Of a DNA stretch of 64,000 nucleotides, positions 1-12,300 are shown piece by piece. Both the position numbers and the translations under genes were made by a program. Numbering within the stretch: the first letter of the stretch is position 1; the number at the start of each line of letters is the position of its first letter. This stretch comes from Carallia brachiata (Eukaryota > Streptophyta > Magnoliopsida > Malpighiales > Rhizophoraceae): the NCBI GenBank assembly GCA_021464245.1, contig JADCRB010000068.1, positions 809,427-873,426 on the forward strand, given 5' to 3'. The notes under the pieces are model-generated. The model was given only the letters and a program-made list of their open reading frames with translations, had not been told where the DNA came from and ran no database searches.

Positions 1-2085
1 GTGAAGCCTCTTCCTCGGGACATCGACTTTTTGGTTGAACTTTGATGTAATATTTTAGTCAATCGGGTGCTTAACTCCATTACAAAGGAACTAAACTATA
101 GAAAAGAAAATCACATGAGTAGAATCTGCTTGTTAACTCAATATCTCCATCGGAGCCTTTTGACACCAAGATTAACTTTAAAAAGTAACAGTTTATTCTC
201 TTAAATTTTTTTTTTACAAATTTAGCACGTTGTAATTTTCTATTAACAAAATCTGTCTGTTTTGATGATATGTTCATAGGAATTTGTTTGTTTGGAGGAT
301 ATGACAATCATACAAGTTAGTGTCTAACAACACGTATAATTGCCACCTATAATCTTCTCACGATTAAATCCTCTCAAAACGAGCAGGTCATGTCTTCTTG
401 TTGCTTGGAGAGAGAGAGAGAGAAGGATTAGTGAGACAACTTGCGGAATTTTCAGTTCTCAAATCTGATCTATACCTCAAACAAGTCCTCCAAATGGCAG
501 CTAATCTGGAGTGCTCGCGGTTATTTTTAACCCTATGAGCTAAGCTCTCTCCTTGGACGGAGTGAACTCATTAGAACCAAGATTTGGGAACCAAGGATTG
601 ATCGTCCTTGACATGCCCTTGCGCACCTCGCACTTGTCTTTTTTTTTGTTGTCCTAAAAATGAGAGAGGGAAGGCAGTGCTTCAATGGTCTTGCGAAAGA
701 ACATTAGACTTTTCGTCTAATGATATGGGCAACTTAAATAGTTGTAATATAATTCATACTAGGAGAATGCCTAAATTTAACTCTACGGCTCGCCCTTGTT
801 GGAGATGAGAATGCATTGGCCTAGTTGAGGATTGATTGACGAGGCTGGGCTTGAGGCTCAGGTTGCAATCTGATAGAGGAAGAAATGGAGAGAGCAAAAA
901 AAAAAAAGATACAGAGGAAGAAATGGTTAGAAATAGTGGCCGATTTGCTAGAGACCTGGTGTATTCTGGGTTGGGCTGGAACTTTTCGGCTTCGAGCTTG
1001 GGCTCAATATGATCACTGACTCCTTTATAAAGGGGAACAAGTTTAGTGCACTCATATTTCATGATGGGCTCTCTCCAACAGGGCTGAGCTGTGCATGTGA
1101 AAGGCATCCATTGCAAATCAGTTTGCCAAGGAAGTGCAGGATAAAAGAACCAAAAAAGAAGAAGAAGAACAAAAACAAGTGAAAAAAAAAAAAAAGAAGG
1201 TAAGTACAGGATATTTTTCATTTTTCATTTTTGTTGTTAATAACTACTGACTAGTAAGGCTTATTAAAAAAAAAAAGAAAAGTTAAAAAAAAATAGCTAC
1301 TAACTATTAAGGCTTTCCTAAATCCAAAAGCTCATATGCTTTAGCTTTACCACATTATAATGATTTGCGATAGGATGGTGGCAAATTGAATTGGATAGTT
1401 TTCTTTTTTGTTTAGTCTATTAAAAAATTTATTAAGTTATGAAATACATAATAAAGTTATTTTTTTTTTATAAATCTCATTTCTTTTTTGTAATTAAAAT
1501 TTAAGACGTATAAAATAAAAATATAATTTTTTACTGTTTTAAAGGAAAATTGCCACAATCCAATTCCTAAGTCGAAAACAAAAATGTTTGGCGATGGCGG
1601 AAATTAGTTTTGTAAGGAGTCTACACACACAAAGAATTGTGTGGATTAATGAATTATAATTTAATTGGTGCTTTTCTTTTTTTTTTTTTTTTACATTAAA
1701 AGTTTTAAATTTGAGTGATAATTAAAAAAATAAAAATAAAAAAAAAAGAAAAACTTAAAGGAAAAAAATGGAGGGCTGGCTTCCACCTTATCAGGCTTAA
1801 ATATCCCATACCACACTTGACTAGAAAGGCCCATCGCTCTTCGCGTATGTATAGCAGATTTATTTTTTTAAACTGTTTAATATTTAATTCATTAAATTAA
1901 TTAATTTGAATTAAATTAAAATAATAAAAAATATAAAATTTTTTTAATAAATATTTAATGCGACTGTACTTTTAAAATTTAAAATCGAGACATTTAGTTA
2001 AATAAAGTAATACTCTTATTACCTGAATCAGCGCAACTGACGTGTAATAGATTTTTTTTAGTGAACGGAACCATCAAACGAAAAC
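1..2085. other. Gene-free left flank
   Basis: No convincing coding exon is seen. The stretch is AT-rich with A and T runs, an AG microsatellite near 409-423, and a possible fold-back repeat at 763-1110 (listed separately). The longest open frames, such as 754-1221 minus, look like chance reading through low-complexity and repeat sequence. The last few hundred bases should contain the promoter of the gene starting at 2086, but no clear TATA box could be fixed. Confidence 0.6.
763..1110. repeat. Degenerate inverted repeat, possible MITE
   Basis: The plus strand around 768-805 and the reverse complement of about 1074-1108 share an imperfect motif: an ATGCCT block, then a CTC-rich block, then a shared TGTTGGAGA block. 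Arms of about 40 bases lie about 270 bases apart in opposite orientation, as in a fold-back MITE. Identity is only around three quarters by eye and no target-site duplication was found, so this is tentative. Confidence 0.3.
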
Positions 2086-3957
2086 ATGGCTTTAGCTTCG
2101 TCGTCGATGAAGACGTCCTCCGTCATGTCTGCGGTGGCTCTTCAATGCTCCCCGTCTCCGTCTTCGCGCCACGAGTGTTTCTCTCGCGGCATAGCCAATC
2201 AATTTTTGTCGCTCCGACGCCGATGCCGCTGCGCCACTTCTACTCTCGCTCTCTCCGGCCGCCGTCACCAAAACCTTGCAATTGCTTCTTCTTCTTCGAA
2301 CAAGAAAACGAAGGTGAGCACACGGATTGAAATTAACCCCTTTCATTTCACAAACATTTTTAAAAAAATAAAAATAAGGTAAAAAATTGAGAAGATATTG
2401 TTCTTCTTCTGATTTCACTTCTACTCCTTCGTGGCTTGTTTGATTTTGAGTAACGTAATTGTTCTGTTTCGAATTAATTAATATAAGTTAGAAGTCACAA
2501 TTGATGTGCTTAGCTTGCGGTGGGCAAATGTATATTTAATTTTGAACGGAATCATCAAATGTGTAGTAAGCCAAGCTTCTTCGCTGTGCTTTGTTAACAA
2601 AAAGTTAATGATTAGTTCCTGCGTGAAATTATAGTGATGCTCATAAGTTTTATGTTTATTGTGTATTTTGATCGTAGAAATCTGTGCCTTTTAAGAATGG
2701 TAGTGAGATGGATGAAGATGCCTTTGAGGCACTCTTTCACGCTGGAAGAAGACATTAAGAATGGCGACTTGTTGTTTAGCGATGATGGTGGTGATAATAT
2801 GAGTGATGGAGACCTTGATAAACTTCAACGCGAGTTACAAGAGGTGCTAGGAGTTGGCGATGATGATGATGATGTGGGAATGATTTACTCGGAAAGTGAT
2901 GGTATTGTTGAGGATGATAATGCTGCTAGAGAAGATGATGAAAAAGAAGAGGAAGAAGGAGAGGAAAGACCGATGAAGCTCAAAACTTGGCAACTTCGAC
3001 GTCTGGCATCTGCTTTGAAAACTGGACGCCGCAAAATCAGTGTGAGCATCATTTTTCAATCCATTTATTGCTGGTAGAAAATTAGCGCTGCAGGCTCTGA
3101 CTTAGAAGTATATTGGCGAGCATGTATGCATCCCCCCATCCTTTTCCCCTCCTCTTAATGTCGGTTGTTTATTAAATGGGACATTCCTCTTTTGTAGATC
3201 AAAAGTCTTGCTGCTGAGGTTTGTCTTGACAGGGCTGTCGTTCTCCAGTTGCTTCGTGACCCCCCTCCTAATCTGGTCTTGATGAGTGCTGCTTTAACAG
3301 ACAAACCTGCCCTTCAATCTGTGCCAGAAAGTAAGCCTGTTGAGACTGTTCCTGCAGAAGCAACAACTGCAGATGCTTTGAAATCTGAGAGAGAGGTGAA
3401 AGTGCCAGTTCATGTAATGAGGAACAGATGGTCTGCTCAGAGAAGACTTAAGATAGGCCAAGTCTATACACTTGAAAGAGTCTATAGTAAAACAAGGCGA
3501 CCCACTGTAAGTAAACGTTTTGCTGATTGTGAGGATATTGTTAGTGGAATATGGGTCAGTTACAGATATAACTGTGGGGAAATGAACTAATTAGTGGGTT
3601 AAATATGCTGGTAACAGAAGCAAGATAAGTAGATTAAGTTTAGATTCTTCTATTTGAGTTTATAAAATCATGCTTTGAAAGCAATTGTTAAGGTACGGTC
3701 TTACCTTGTAGTTTATTGAATTTGCTATTGCCGAGCATCAGTATGATCTGAGTTTTTGGTTTGGTGGACAATCAAGTTTGATTCCTTATTTGACAACAAT
3801 GCAGAATACGATGATTGACAGCATTGTTCATGTGACAAACCTTCCCCGCAAAAGAGTTGTGCAATGGTTTGAAGATAAACGCAATGAAGATGGGGTCAAA
3901 CACAATCGTCGTCACCCATATCAGAGGTCTGCCTCTGAAACCGTGTCTTCTTGTTGA
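2086..3957 (+). CDS. OCP3: OCP3-like homeodomain protein, apparent frameshift
   Basis: Four exons with clean GT-AG borders: 2086-2313, 2678-3041, 3198-3506, 3805-3957; about 351 residues after allowing for the frameshift, against about 354 in Arabidopsis OCP3. Seen: a Ser/Arg-rich N-terminus resembling a chloroplast transit peptide, a long Asp/Glu-rich segment, the conserved block with KTWQLRRLASALKTGRRK, and a C-terminal homeodomain-like segment with NLPRKRV and QWFEDKR. Known for the family: OCP3 affects pathogen and drought responses in Arabidopsis and has also been linked to chloroplast ndhB editing. Odd: exon 2 enters in the frame reading EDAFEALFH, then needs a shift near 2740 to continue as LEEDIKNGD; a two-base deletion explains it exactly. 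Splice sites and all other exons are intact, so the start at 2086 and the assignment are firm; whether it is functional is open. Confidence 0.88.
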
Positions 3958-4788
3958 ACAAATGGTATGTCTGTAGCGAATCTGATGGCATTAGGTGGGA
4001 TACATTTGAGCGTTTATGACTTTATGCTCCATTTGTACCATTTCAAACAACACTTTATAGTAAGTTGCAAAATTTCAAGTTTTTGGGATGAATTACCTTG
4101 GTGATGGTTTGCCTTCCATTGAGTACATATCTAAGCTCTGAACTATCGTTCTTTCCTGTTCATTATGTCATTGACCCCTGATTTAAGTCACGTTTCATTA
4201 AGTGCTGATTCAGGTTGTTGCCAAGTTCCCAAAGGTTTTACTTGTTTATTTGGTTACGTTGTTGATTATTGTTGCTAATTGCATTTCTGTATGCTTGTTG
4301 ATCCTTTTCATTATTATCGATCCTTCATTTAAGTCAAGTTTCATTAAATGCTGATTCTGGTTGTTGCCAAGTTCCCGAATTTTTACTTGCCTATTTGGTT
4401 ACGTTTTTTATTGTTGCTGCTTTCATTTTTGTATGCTTGTTGATCCTTTAGACAATAGACTTCAATCCGATCGTCCTGGAGTCGTCTCTAGAATTGAGGC
4501 TGCTCATTGTTAAAAGGAAAAATCACAACAAATAGTTCTTTTTTTTTTTTTAATGGGTAAGAACAAATAGTTTCTGAATGATAATATATCTCCTCAATTT
4601 GAAGATTTCATTACAAAAGTTTGACCGGCCATTTTCTTTAAATTATCTGCAAACAGGTCCTCAGAAAATGGTACTAAATGAACCACGATAGCATAAATTT
4701 CTCGGAGATGTAAAAGGAAAAAAAAAAAGAAAAAAAGATGTTGGTTGTTGAATGGTGCAGAGATGCAAATTCTGAGTCAAGTATTTTG
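3958..4788. other. Intergenic, convergent gene ends
   Basis: This lies between the 3' ends of the OCP3-like gene (plus) and the CSLA gene (minus) and holds both 3' UTRs. A short imperfect duplication is visible around 4136-4300 and 4305-4450, where the phrases GTTGTTGCCAAGTTCCC and GTATGCTTGTTGATCCTTT recur. No further exon is seen. Confidence 0.55.
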
Positions 4789-7700
4789 CTAAGAGTTGGG
4801 GACGAAGCTGCCCACATGACCAATGCCCGAGATGAAGAAGGCGAAACACTGAAGAAAGAGGAAAATGTAGTAACGGTTTTTTCCAAAGGCAAGATCTTGG
4901 CACCCACAGAAGAAGAGATATGCTCCAACTCCAAGCTCTAGCAAATGGAGTCTGTTAACCATTTAACCGTGTAGAGGCAAACAATTAATACATTGGCAGC
5001 AACACATATATTAGACAGACTAATGATACGTATCATATAACATTTTGACTCTTATTATTGTACAAAGATTTAAATCATAATATAGATTTGCGGATAGTTA
5101 TCATTATTCTATTCTACTGTTCTTATTAGAAAAGAGTTAATATTCTTAAATTTTAGAATTTTGAGCATTACCTTTCTCCAATCCTGAGGCGGGGCTTCCT
5201 GAAACCTTTGGCAGTGACCTTTTTCTTGAAAGCATCACCCAATTTCTCAGTGACCACCCATTCGTTTACTCGTCCTGTCTCCAACAATCCAATAAATGTT
5301 GCCTTTGTCCGGTGCAGAGACATGACATTCTCAAACAGGACCCAGAATATCAGTAGATGGATTGATCTGCAATAATATTAACGGACAACCGGACATCTCT
5401 ATTAGTATGAAATGCAACCATAAACTAATCAAGGAAAATACTAATAATAATAAATAATAATAATAAACGAGGATTAGAGAAGGAAACCTTGGAGTTCCGA
5501 CGGCATTGAGAAGAGTAATGATAGAAGGAATATAGACGGCACCCCACTTGGGGACTTGTACTTCAGGAACCAAAACTGTTGCCGGCAGAACAACACAGTA
5601 AAATACGAATGTGACGATATGAGCTACAATCTTTCTAACGAAGAAGAAACTGTAGATCAGATAGAACTTCTTCCACAGTGACACTTTCTGCATTCAAATT
5701 AAGTCGATAGACTATTATTTGTCAGATAATTGGAAGATGGACTAACAATTTGGTCTCTCCTGGGAGCATAGATGTACGCACCTTATTTCTTACCATCTCC
5801 ATGGCCATCTTCTTGAAGAGATTTGCAGGCCCACAAGACCATCGATGCTGCTGATACCGATACGCTTTGAAAGTACTTGGCAGTTCATTTTTCACCTATG
5901 TTGTACAAAAAGAGACCCAAGTTAATTTTCCACTAGATTCATAATCAACCGGCTTTCAAAATCAAAGAGTTATAGTGAAATCAAAATTTGTGAGAGTTGT
6001 AGTTTATTATTTATTATTTTTGTAAAAGTCTGAGATGAAACACAAGAATAAGTTTGAGAAAAGAGTTTTCAGTAATTTTTAGATAAAAAATCAAAAAGTT
6101 TTTTTTAGGAGTATTTGAGAATTAAATTTGAAGAATTAATGGCAGTTTCAAATATGTAAAAAATCAATTCTAAGTCAATGTTATGAACTTTAAAATCGAA
6201 CCAGTCAATTCGATTGGTTTAATCAAAAAAATCGGTCCCAATTTATTCGAGTCGGTTAGAACGTGAACAATGATGTAGAGAGTTAGTAGACTGCCACATG
6301 TTTCTGAAATGAGTAAGATAATGCTGAAATAAATTCTCGTCCCCCACCACTAGGTCAGGTCCTCTTCTGCTCTCTATTTGTACAATCAATTGTTTTATTA
6401 CTTCAAAGGCACGGCTCCAGTCTGTCCTTTTATTTTTTTTTTTGAAAATTTTTTAATTTATTGATAATATATTAATATTAAAATTTTAAAAACATAATCT
6501 TATTATTATATATGTAAAATTAATTCATTATTTTATTTTTTGTGATAACTTAACATTAAAAAATTGTGATGTACTAATATATTTTGTTTTTATATTAAAT
6601 GATGAATAACATATAATTAAATCTATTAAATATTATGTTAATATTTAAAAACATAGTATTGAATCTCTATCAATATATTATACTAATTAATTTTAACATG
6701 CAATAAATTATGTTAAAATTACCTTTTCCTTAATTACTTACCTATCTTTATTCTTTAATATAGTAATTAATTTTAAAATTTTACGGTATGTTAAATTATA
6801 AATTAAGTATAAAAATCTCTTAAATATAATATTATAGTATGTATAAAACTTATATTTTTGTATATTATTACACTTTATCCATCAATATTTTTATTATATA
6901 TATATATTAAATATCGATTTTACCAATTCAATTCCAGTTAAACCGATTTAACTTTAAATTTCTAAACTTTTCGGTTTTATAACTGATCTGATTCTTATAA
7001 ACTTGCTCCAAATAGGAGTGTTGGCTGATTAATGGTGCTGTCATTTTGCAGCCAAGATCAAGTTTAGAATTCAAGTTTCAAGTTTTAATTTAAGTTGTTG
7101 AAATTTGAATAAGTCTAATTAATTTATCCTAAATTTTTGTAATTTGGTTATTTTTTATTTTTATCTGTAATTTTAAATTTAAAAATTTTTTAGTAACATT
7201 TGAATTTATAATTGGTTTATCTTATAAGTTTTTTATATAAACAAGTTAGTTTATTAATAAAAGTTAGAAGAAAAGGAAGAAGTCAAAAAAAAAACAAAAA
7301 GAATCAACTAGCTTTGCTTTGTGTTGTCACACGACATGCATAAGATAAAAACTAAGAGGAATATATATATATATACTTTGGCACTAGGGGCTGGAGGGGT
7401 TTTTGACCCCGCCAGCTACATATCCCACTTTAATTGGGTTTGGGGTCTTCTCTTTAAATGTAGTTCTTATTAATATTTAATAAATTAACTACTAATCATT
7501 TTTGTATTTGCGAAAACCCAAAAAAAAAAAAAAGGAAAAATACCTTAAGGTCACCTAGATATACGAACTTCCAGCCTTTAAGGCTAGCCCGGACGGCCAA
7601 ATCCATGTCCTCGACTGTGGTTCGATCTTTCCATCCTCCAGCTTCATTGAGTGCTGAAATTCTCCATACACCAGCAGTGCCTGCATCAAGTTCTCATATT

Positions 7701-9328
7701 ATGATCTGCAAGATCTCACTATCTGAAGAGAATTGAAGGACCTTTTAGCTCGCGTTGTAAAAAATAATCATACCATTAAAGCCAAAGAAAGCACAGGTTG
7801 AAGACCCAACTTCTTGCTCCACCATGAAATGGTAGTCTAATGACATCTCTTGCATCCTTGTCATCAAGCATTCATCAGCATTTACTACAAAACAATATCC
7901 AGAATTAAATCAACTATATAGTGTTGGATTTGAAGTTTTGTTAATCAGCGATGTGGTAATTTATGTTGAATGAAAGCATCACAAAAGCTAAAAAAACAAA
8001 AATTGGGCAACTTTTTGCCTGGGTGTTTAACTCCATATTCATGGGCCAAAACCCAGGGGTCTTATCTGATGGGACCAAAGAACAGATGGGCCTAATATCT
8101 GTTCAATACTTGCACAAATATCAGTGGGCCCAAGGTTCCGCTTTCATAATGGAACAATTTAAAACTAACTGTTTAACTCAACTGGTTTATAAATTTTGTA
8201 TTAAATGAAAAGTCAACAGTTCGACTCTTGATTCTCTCATCTTTGAGTGGAAAAAAAAAAAAAACAATTCAAGTCCAATCAAATTAATGGACCAAATAAT
8301 TAACCACCAAATTGAGTTCCAAATTTCCCAACCCCCAACCAAAATAAAAAATGTAAACCCAAAAAAAAAAAAACAAAGAATGAGTTACCAAATTTCCAGC
8401 GAGCTTGAACAAGGGCAATATCAGGGTTGTGAAGGAGAAAAGGGATGGTGCGCCAAAGAAAGTCAGGTTCAGGCTGGAAATCTGCATCAAAAATGGCCAC
8501 ATAGTCGCACTGTTTAACGTAGCCGTGTTTCATGCCCTCTTTAAGTGCTCCTGCCTTGTAACCATTCCTGTTGTCCCTAATCTCGTATTTTATATTTATG
8601 CCTTTGCTTGCCCACCTCTGGCATTCCATTTCCACCAAGCTCTGTTTTGTGTGTTGCAACCACAAAACAATCGGATTAAACAAATTAAAAGTAATATATA
8701 TATATATATATGCTATATAAAGTAGTTATATTTTTTTTGTTACTTTTTTTCCGGGGTTTTTTCAAAATTGTTATCGTAAACTATAACATATATATAAGGC
8801 AGAGAATGAGATTAAGTGAGATGATGAAACCTTAATTGCTGGGTCTGTTGAGTCATCAAGCACTTGAATTATTAAACGATCGGACGGCCACGAAAGCCCG
8901 CATGCAGCGTCAATAGATAATTGGTAGACCTGCACAGGATGTAACATTAATAAGTGTAGGAGTAAATCAAGGGAGACCTGAACAGAGAAAAAAAGTACCT
9001 CTTTCTCATTGTACATTGGAATTTGCACTAAAACCATTGGACAAGCTGAGTTACCAAGCTCAACATCCTGCTGTATAGGCCCCCATTTGTACCTCCCGTA
9101 TGGTTTCCTCCCAAACAACTTCACAAAAACTATTACGATGCCCATGTACGCCCTCTCAATGAAAAGCATTATTGACATGGTCAAGCTCAGAACCACCAAC
9201 AATTTCAACAATGGCACGATTAGTGGCGCTTTGAGCACCTGCCAAATCAATCCGAATTGGCCTGTAACATCGTCTCGAACGCCCCAGAATGTATCAGGGA
9301 AAACATTAGCAGAAGGAAGGCGACCCAT
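4789..9328 (-). CDS. CSLA9: Glucomannan 4-beta-mannosyltransferase (CSLA)
   Basis: Nine exons, transcribed right to left: 8999-9328, 8831-8929, 8389-8641, 7774-7884, 7544-7680, 5782-5895, 5488-5687, 5172-5366, 4789-4951. They join in frame to 533 residues, the usual CSLA length. This is a GT2-family Golgi enzyme using GDP-mannose (and GDP-glucose) to build mannan or glucomannan backbones. Seen: an N-terminal hydrophobic segment around residues 35-60; the processive-glycosyltransferase motifs LDDSTD (134-139), DAD (195-197), TVEDMD (286-291) and QQHRW (325-329); then hydrophobic segments in the C-terminal third. The closest match from memory is Arabidopsis CSLA9; paralogues such as CSLA2 cannot be excluded. 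No frameshift or missing catalytic residue. The largest intron (5896-7543) is AT-rich and may hold a decayed transposon. Confidence 0.95.
5896..7543. repeat. Large AT-rich CSLA intron, possible degenerate transposon
   Basis: The 1.65-kb intron between the fifth and sixth coding exons is extremely AT-rich. Near 6190-6250 the sequence carries phrases of the kind AATCGAACC...ATTCGATTGG, and near 6910-6990 phrases such as AACCGATTTAAC and TTCGGTTTTATAACTGATC. Such paired Cys/Gly-poor CGAACCG/CGGTTCG termini are typical of old non-autonomous hAT-like elements. Ends and target duplications could not be fixed, so this is an inference. Confidence 0.3.
8165..8255 (+). mobile_element. Possible tRNA-derived SINE remnant in CSLA intron
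   Basis: Within the intron between exons 3 and 4, a short stretch reads AACTCAACTGGTTTA followed about 35 bases later by AGTTCGACTC, resembling degraded polymerase III A and B boxes. The flanking sequence is AT-rich. Length and ends cannot be defined. Confidence 0.25.
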
Positions 9329-12300
9329 GGTATACTACTAGGTGCTGACAAGAGGTACAGAAAGGCCTTAGCAATATCAGTATGTGACCAAATTAGATTC
9401 TGTGCTTGGAAATATAAAGGGGTATGTGTCCTTTGCGAAAAGGGCACGAATAACTTATTTCTCTCTTTGCTCACCCTCACTTTGATTTTTGCTTTCGAGT
9501 TACGTTTAGACAACGTGGGAAACGCTAGCTGGAATGCTGTCAGTGACTTGAATATTGCTGAAGCAATTCACTTACTCCATTGCTTCCCGAAGCAGACCCA
9601 TATGGACAGTGGTGGCACTTTTAAGATCACAATTCTAGATCAAACAAGTCAGGGAAGGACCAAAACCTGGGAATCAATAAAAACCCTTTTGTCTTTCTTT
9701 TGAGAGAAGAAAATGCGATCGGCATATCATAGACTTCCCTCAGCTATGTCTTTTAAAGGGGTGTATAGTGTTAGTATAAAAAGAACAGAGGCCCTGATAT
9801 CAAAACAGCTTGAATAGGAGTTAAATAACACAATGCTACTCAAACAGACAAAGACTGCTGATCCGAGCCACTGTTCCTAATTAGTCCATTATTCATTCGA
9901 GCATGGATATGGATCAGGAGGAAAATTTGTCCGAGAAGTTTCCATAATGCAATAACCTTGAAATTTTTTGTAGTCACGTCGATAAAAAATATAACAAGAA
10001 AAGAAAAAAAATTATTATTTTTTTCATTTGATATTTTGTCATTATAATCACAAAAAATTCCATACTTATTGCATTATAAACACTCTTTTGACAACTTTTC
10101 CTTCGAGTATGTACTCTTTTCCTATTCGATTTAAGGTTTTTACCTACTCAAAACTAGTTCACCAATCGCTTTCATTCTTCTTTTGGGATGGTCAAGTCCA
10201 GTAATTTTTGTTACTGATTATACATTGAATCTGTTGTTCTTTGTCAAGAAGCAACAAAGCTAGAAGAATTTGTACATTGATTATCATAAAAGGCATTTGC
10301 TGTGACGAGCATCAGTGAAGACAAACTATAATTTGCAAGAACCTATAAGCCTATGGTTAATTGGTGAAATTAATGATCTTATACCCACAAGAATCACTAC
10401 ACCTTTTTTGGGGCATCGCCTAAAGATTTTAAGCTTGGTATTTTGCAGTGATGGATCTAAAAGTTTTAGTCAGTCAGGTAAAAATGTTTATGGCTTAGAG
10501 AACCGACCTTGACGAGATTTAGTACGTATGATCAATTTTAAATTATTCAATAATTAGGCTGAATATCATGTCGAAATTGGTGTCAATTGATGAGTTTTAA
10601 CGAACTAACTCTTTATTAAGCCGAACTTGTGAGTTTTTTTTTTAATTAATAAATCGTTTAGCTTTTTATTTATGAACCAAAATAATTAAATTTATAAAAA
10701 AATATATTGTTATAAATAATTAAATTAACAAAAAAATGTCAACTTTAGTAAACTTGTTAATTAAAGGATAAAAATGTTTAATTTTAGTTACATAATTGTA
10801 AATATATAACATATAATTTAAAATGAGACAGCTAGAGCTACTCTAATACAATAAACTACTTTCCTAAATAGTTTTAAACAATTTGTTCACAAATTTTTTT
10901 GAGTCAAAGTTGTTCACAAATCCAAACAAATTGAATTTGCTCTCATTCAGGTTGTCTCGTAAGCGATTCAGGTTGCTCTTTCTGTACTCTATTGCTCTGC
11001 GCACTGATTCATTTGATATATATAAGCATCTATAAAGCCATTATTGGCTCTTCGTTGATTGCTCTTTTATAAGCATAATGCTCCCAATAATTATCGATTT
11101 ATCTGATAAATGTTCCTTGATACTTGGAAGTTGGAAGTCATTAATTAATATACTAAAAATAATGATAAAACTTTATCTAAATAATGTGGCATGGTACAAA
11201 ATTAGAAATTGATGATACATAAGTTAGGTAGTAGTTAGAGCCCATCGCCTCCGTCCTAAAAGATTTATTTTGGTACGTGGGAAAAAGAATTTTTTCATAA
11301 AATGGAAAAAGGGGAGAGGGAAAAGAGAAAATTAAACAAAACAAAACAAAAAAAAAAAAAAAAAAACCTAAAAGAAGCAAAGTTCGTGTACATTCTTCAA
11401 AGGCCGACGCGGCTGGAAAATTGACAGCACAACTGTAGGATCACGGCAACAATTTAGCAAGCGCGTAGCAAAAAGAAATAAGCAAATAAATTATACAAAT
11501 ACATTTTTCTTTAATCATAATATGTTAAGAATTCTTGTTTGGGAAGATGTTTCTAAGAACAAGACATTATATGATTGAATACAAACAATTTTGAGGTGGC
11601 TCTCTGAGTGGTATAGTAAGAAATGGGGTGGTGTTGATCTGGTTTGTATATTGTCTTTGTACAGGCGTTTTTGGGTTGCACGGGGGGGATGCTATATTCC
11701 TAACACCATTTCTATATTTTATTTTGAATGTATTAATGAAACTGTCTAATGTAATGATAAATCTCGTTAATGTCATAAGCATTTTGTAAAATGTATTTGT
11801 AAAATTTGTCTCCAGATATACCAATTAAATGAAACACCAAAATAGTTTTGTTACTAAAGATATTAAGAGTTTGAGTGCGAGTTGAATTCATAAAAGTATT
11901 AACAAATAAAAAAAATATATATTTTTTATAAAAGGGTGACAGCCATTTTAGACCAATTACCTTTTACTGTATCTATAAGACGGATGAGGAGCAAAAAAAA
12001 ATGCAAGGAGATACAGAGGAATCAACTAATAAAATTATATAATTAACCGATTATTATTTACAATAAATAATTGATAAAAAAATAGTACGATACTAATAAT
12101 TTTAGCAGTCTTTTATTATAAATAATAATTAATTAATTATATAATTCTACCCATTGATTGTTTTATAACTTCTCCGCACATGCTTTTCACGCGACTGTGT
12201 ATTTGCGCTTTAACGAAAATTATCCACAATAATTCCAACATGTTTGTGTGTACTTTTGCCCGAAATACTAATCTTACGTGATGCCAAATCACCTTGCCAC

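Noticed and set aside
754..1221. 155-codon open frame on the minus strand with a hydrophobic start
   Set aside because: The Phe/Leu-rich start is the translation of a purine-rich low-complexity run, and the rest overlaps an inverted repeat.
2092..2418. 108-codon minus-strand frame
   Set aside because: It is the antisense shadow of OCP3-like exon 1.
9257..9703. 148-codon open frame on the plus strand
   Set aside because: It overlaps the CSLA first exon in antisense and the CSLA 5' UTR; no family similarity and no splice or start context.
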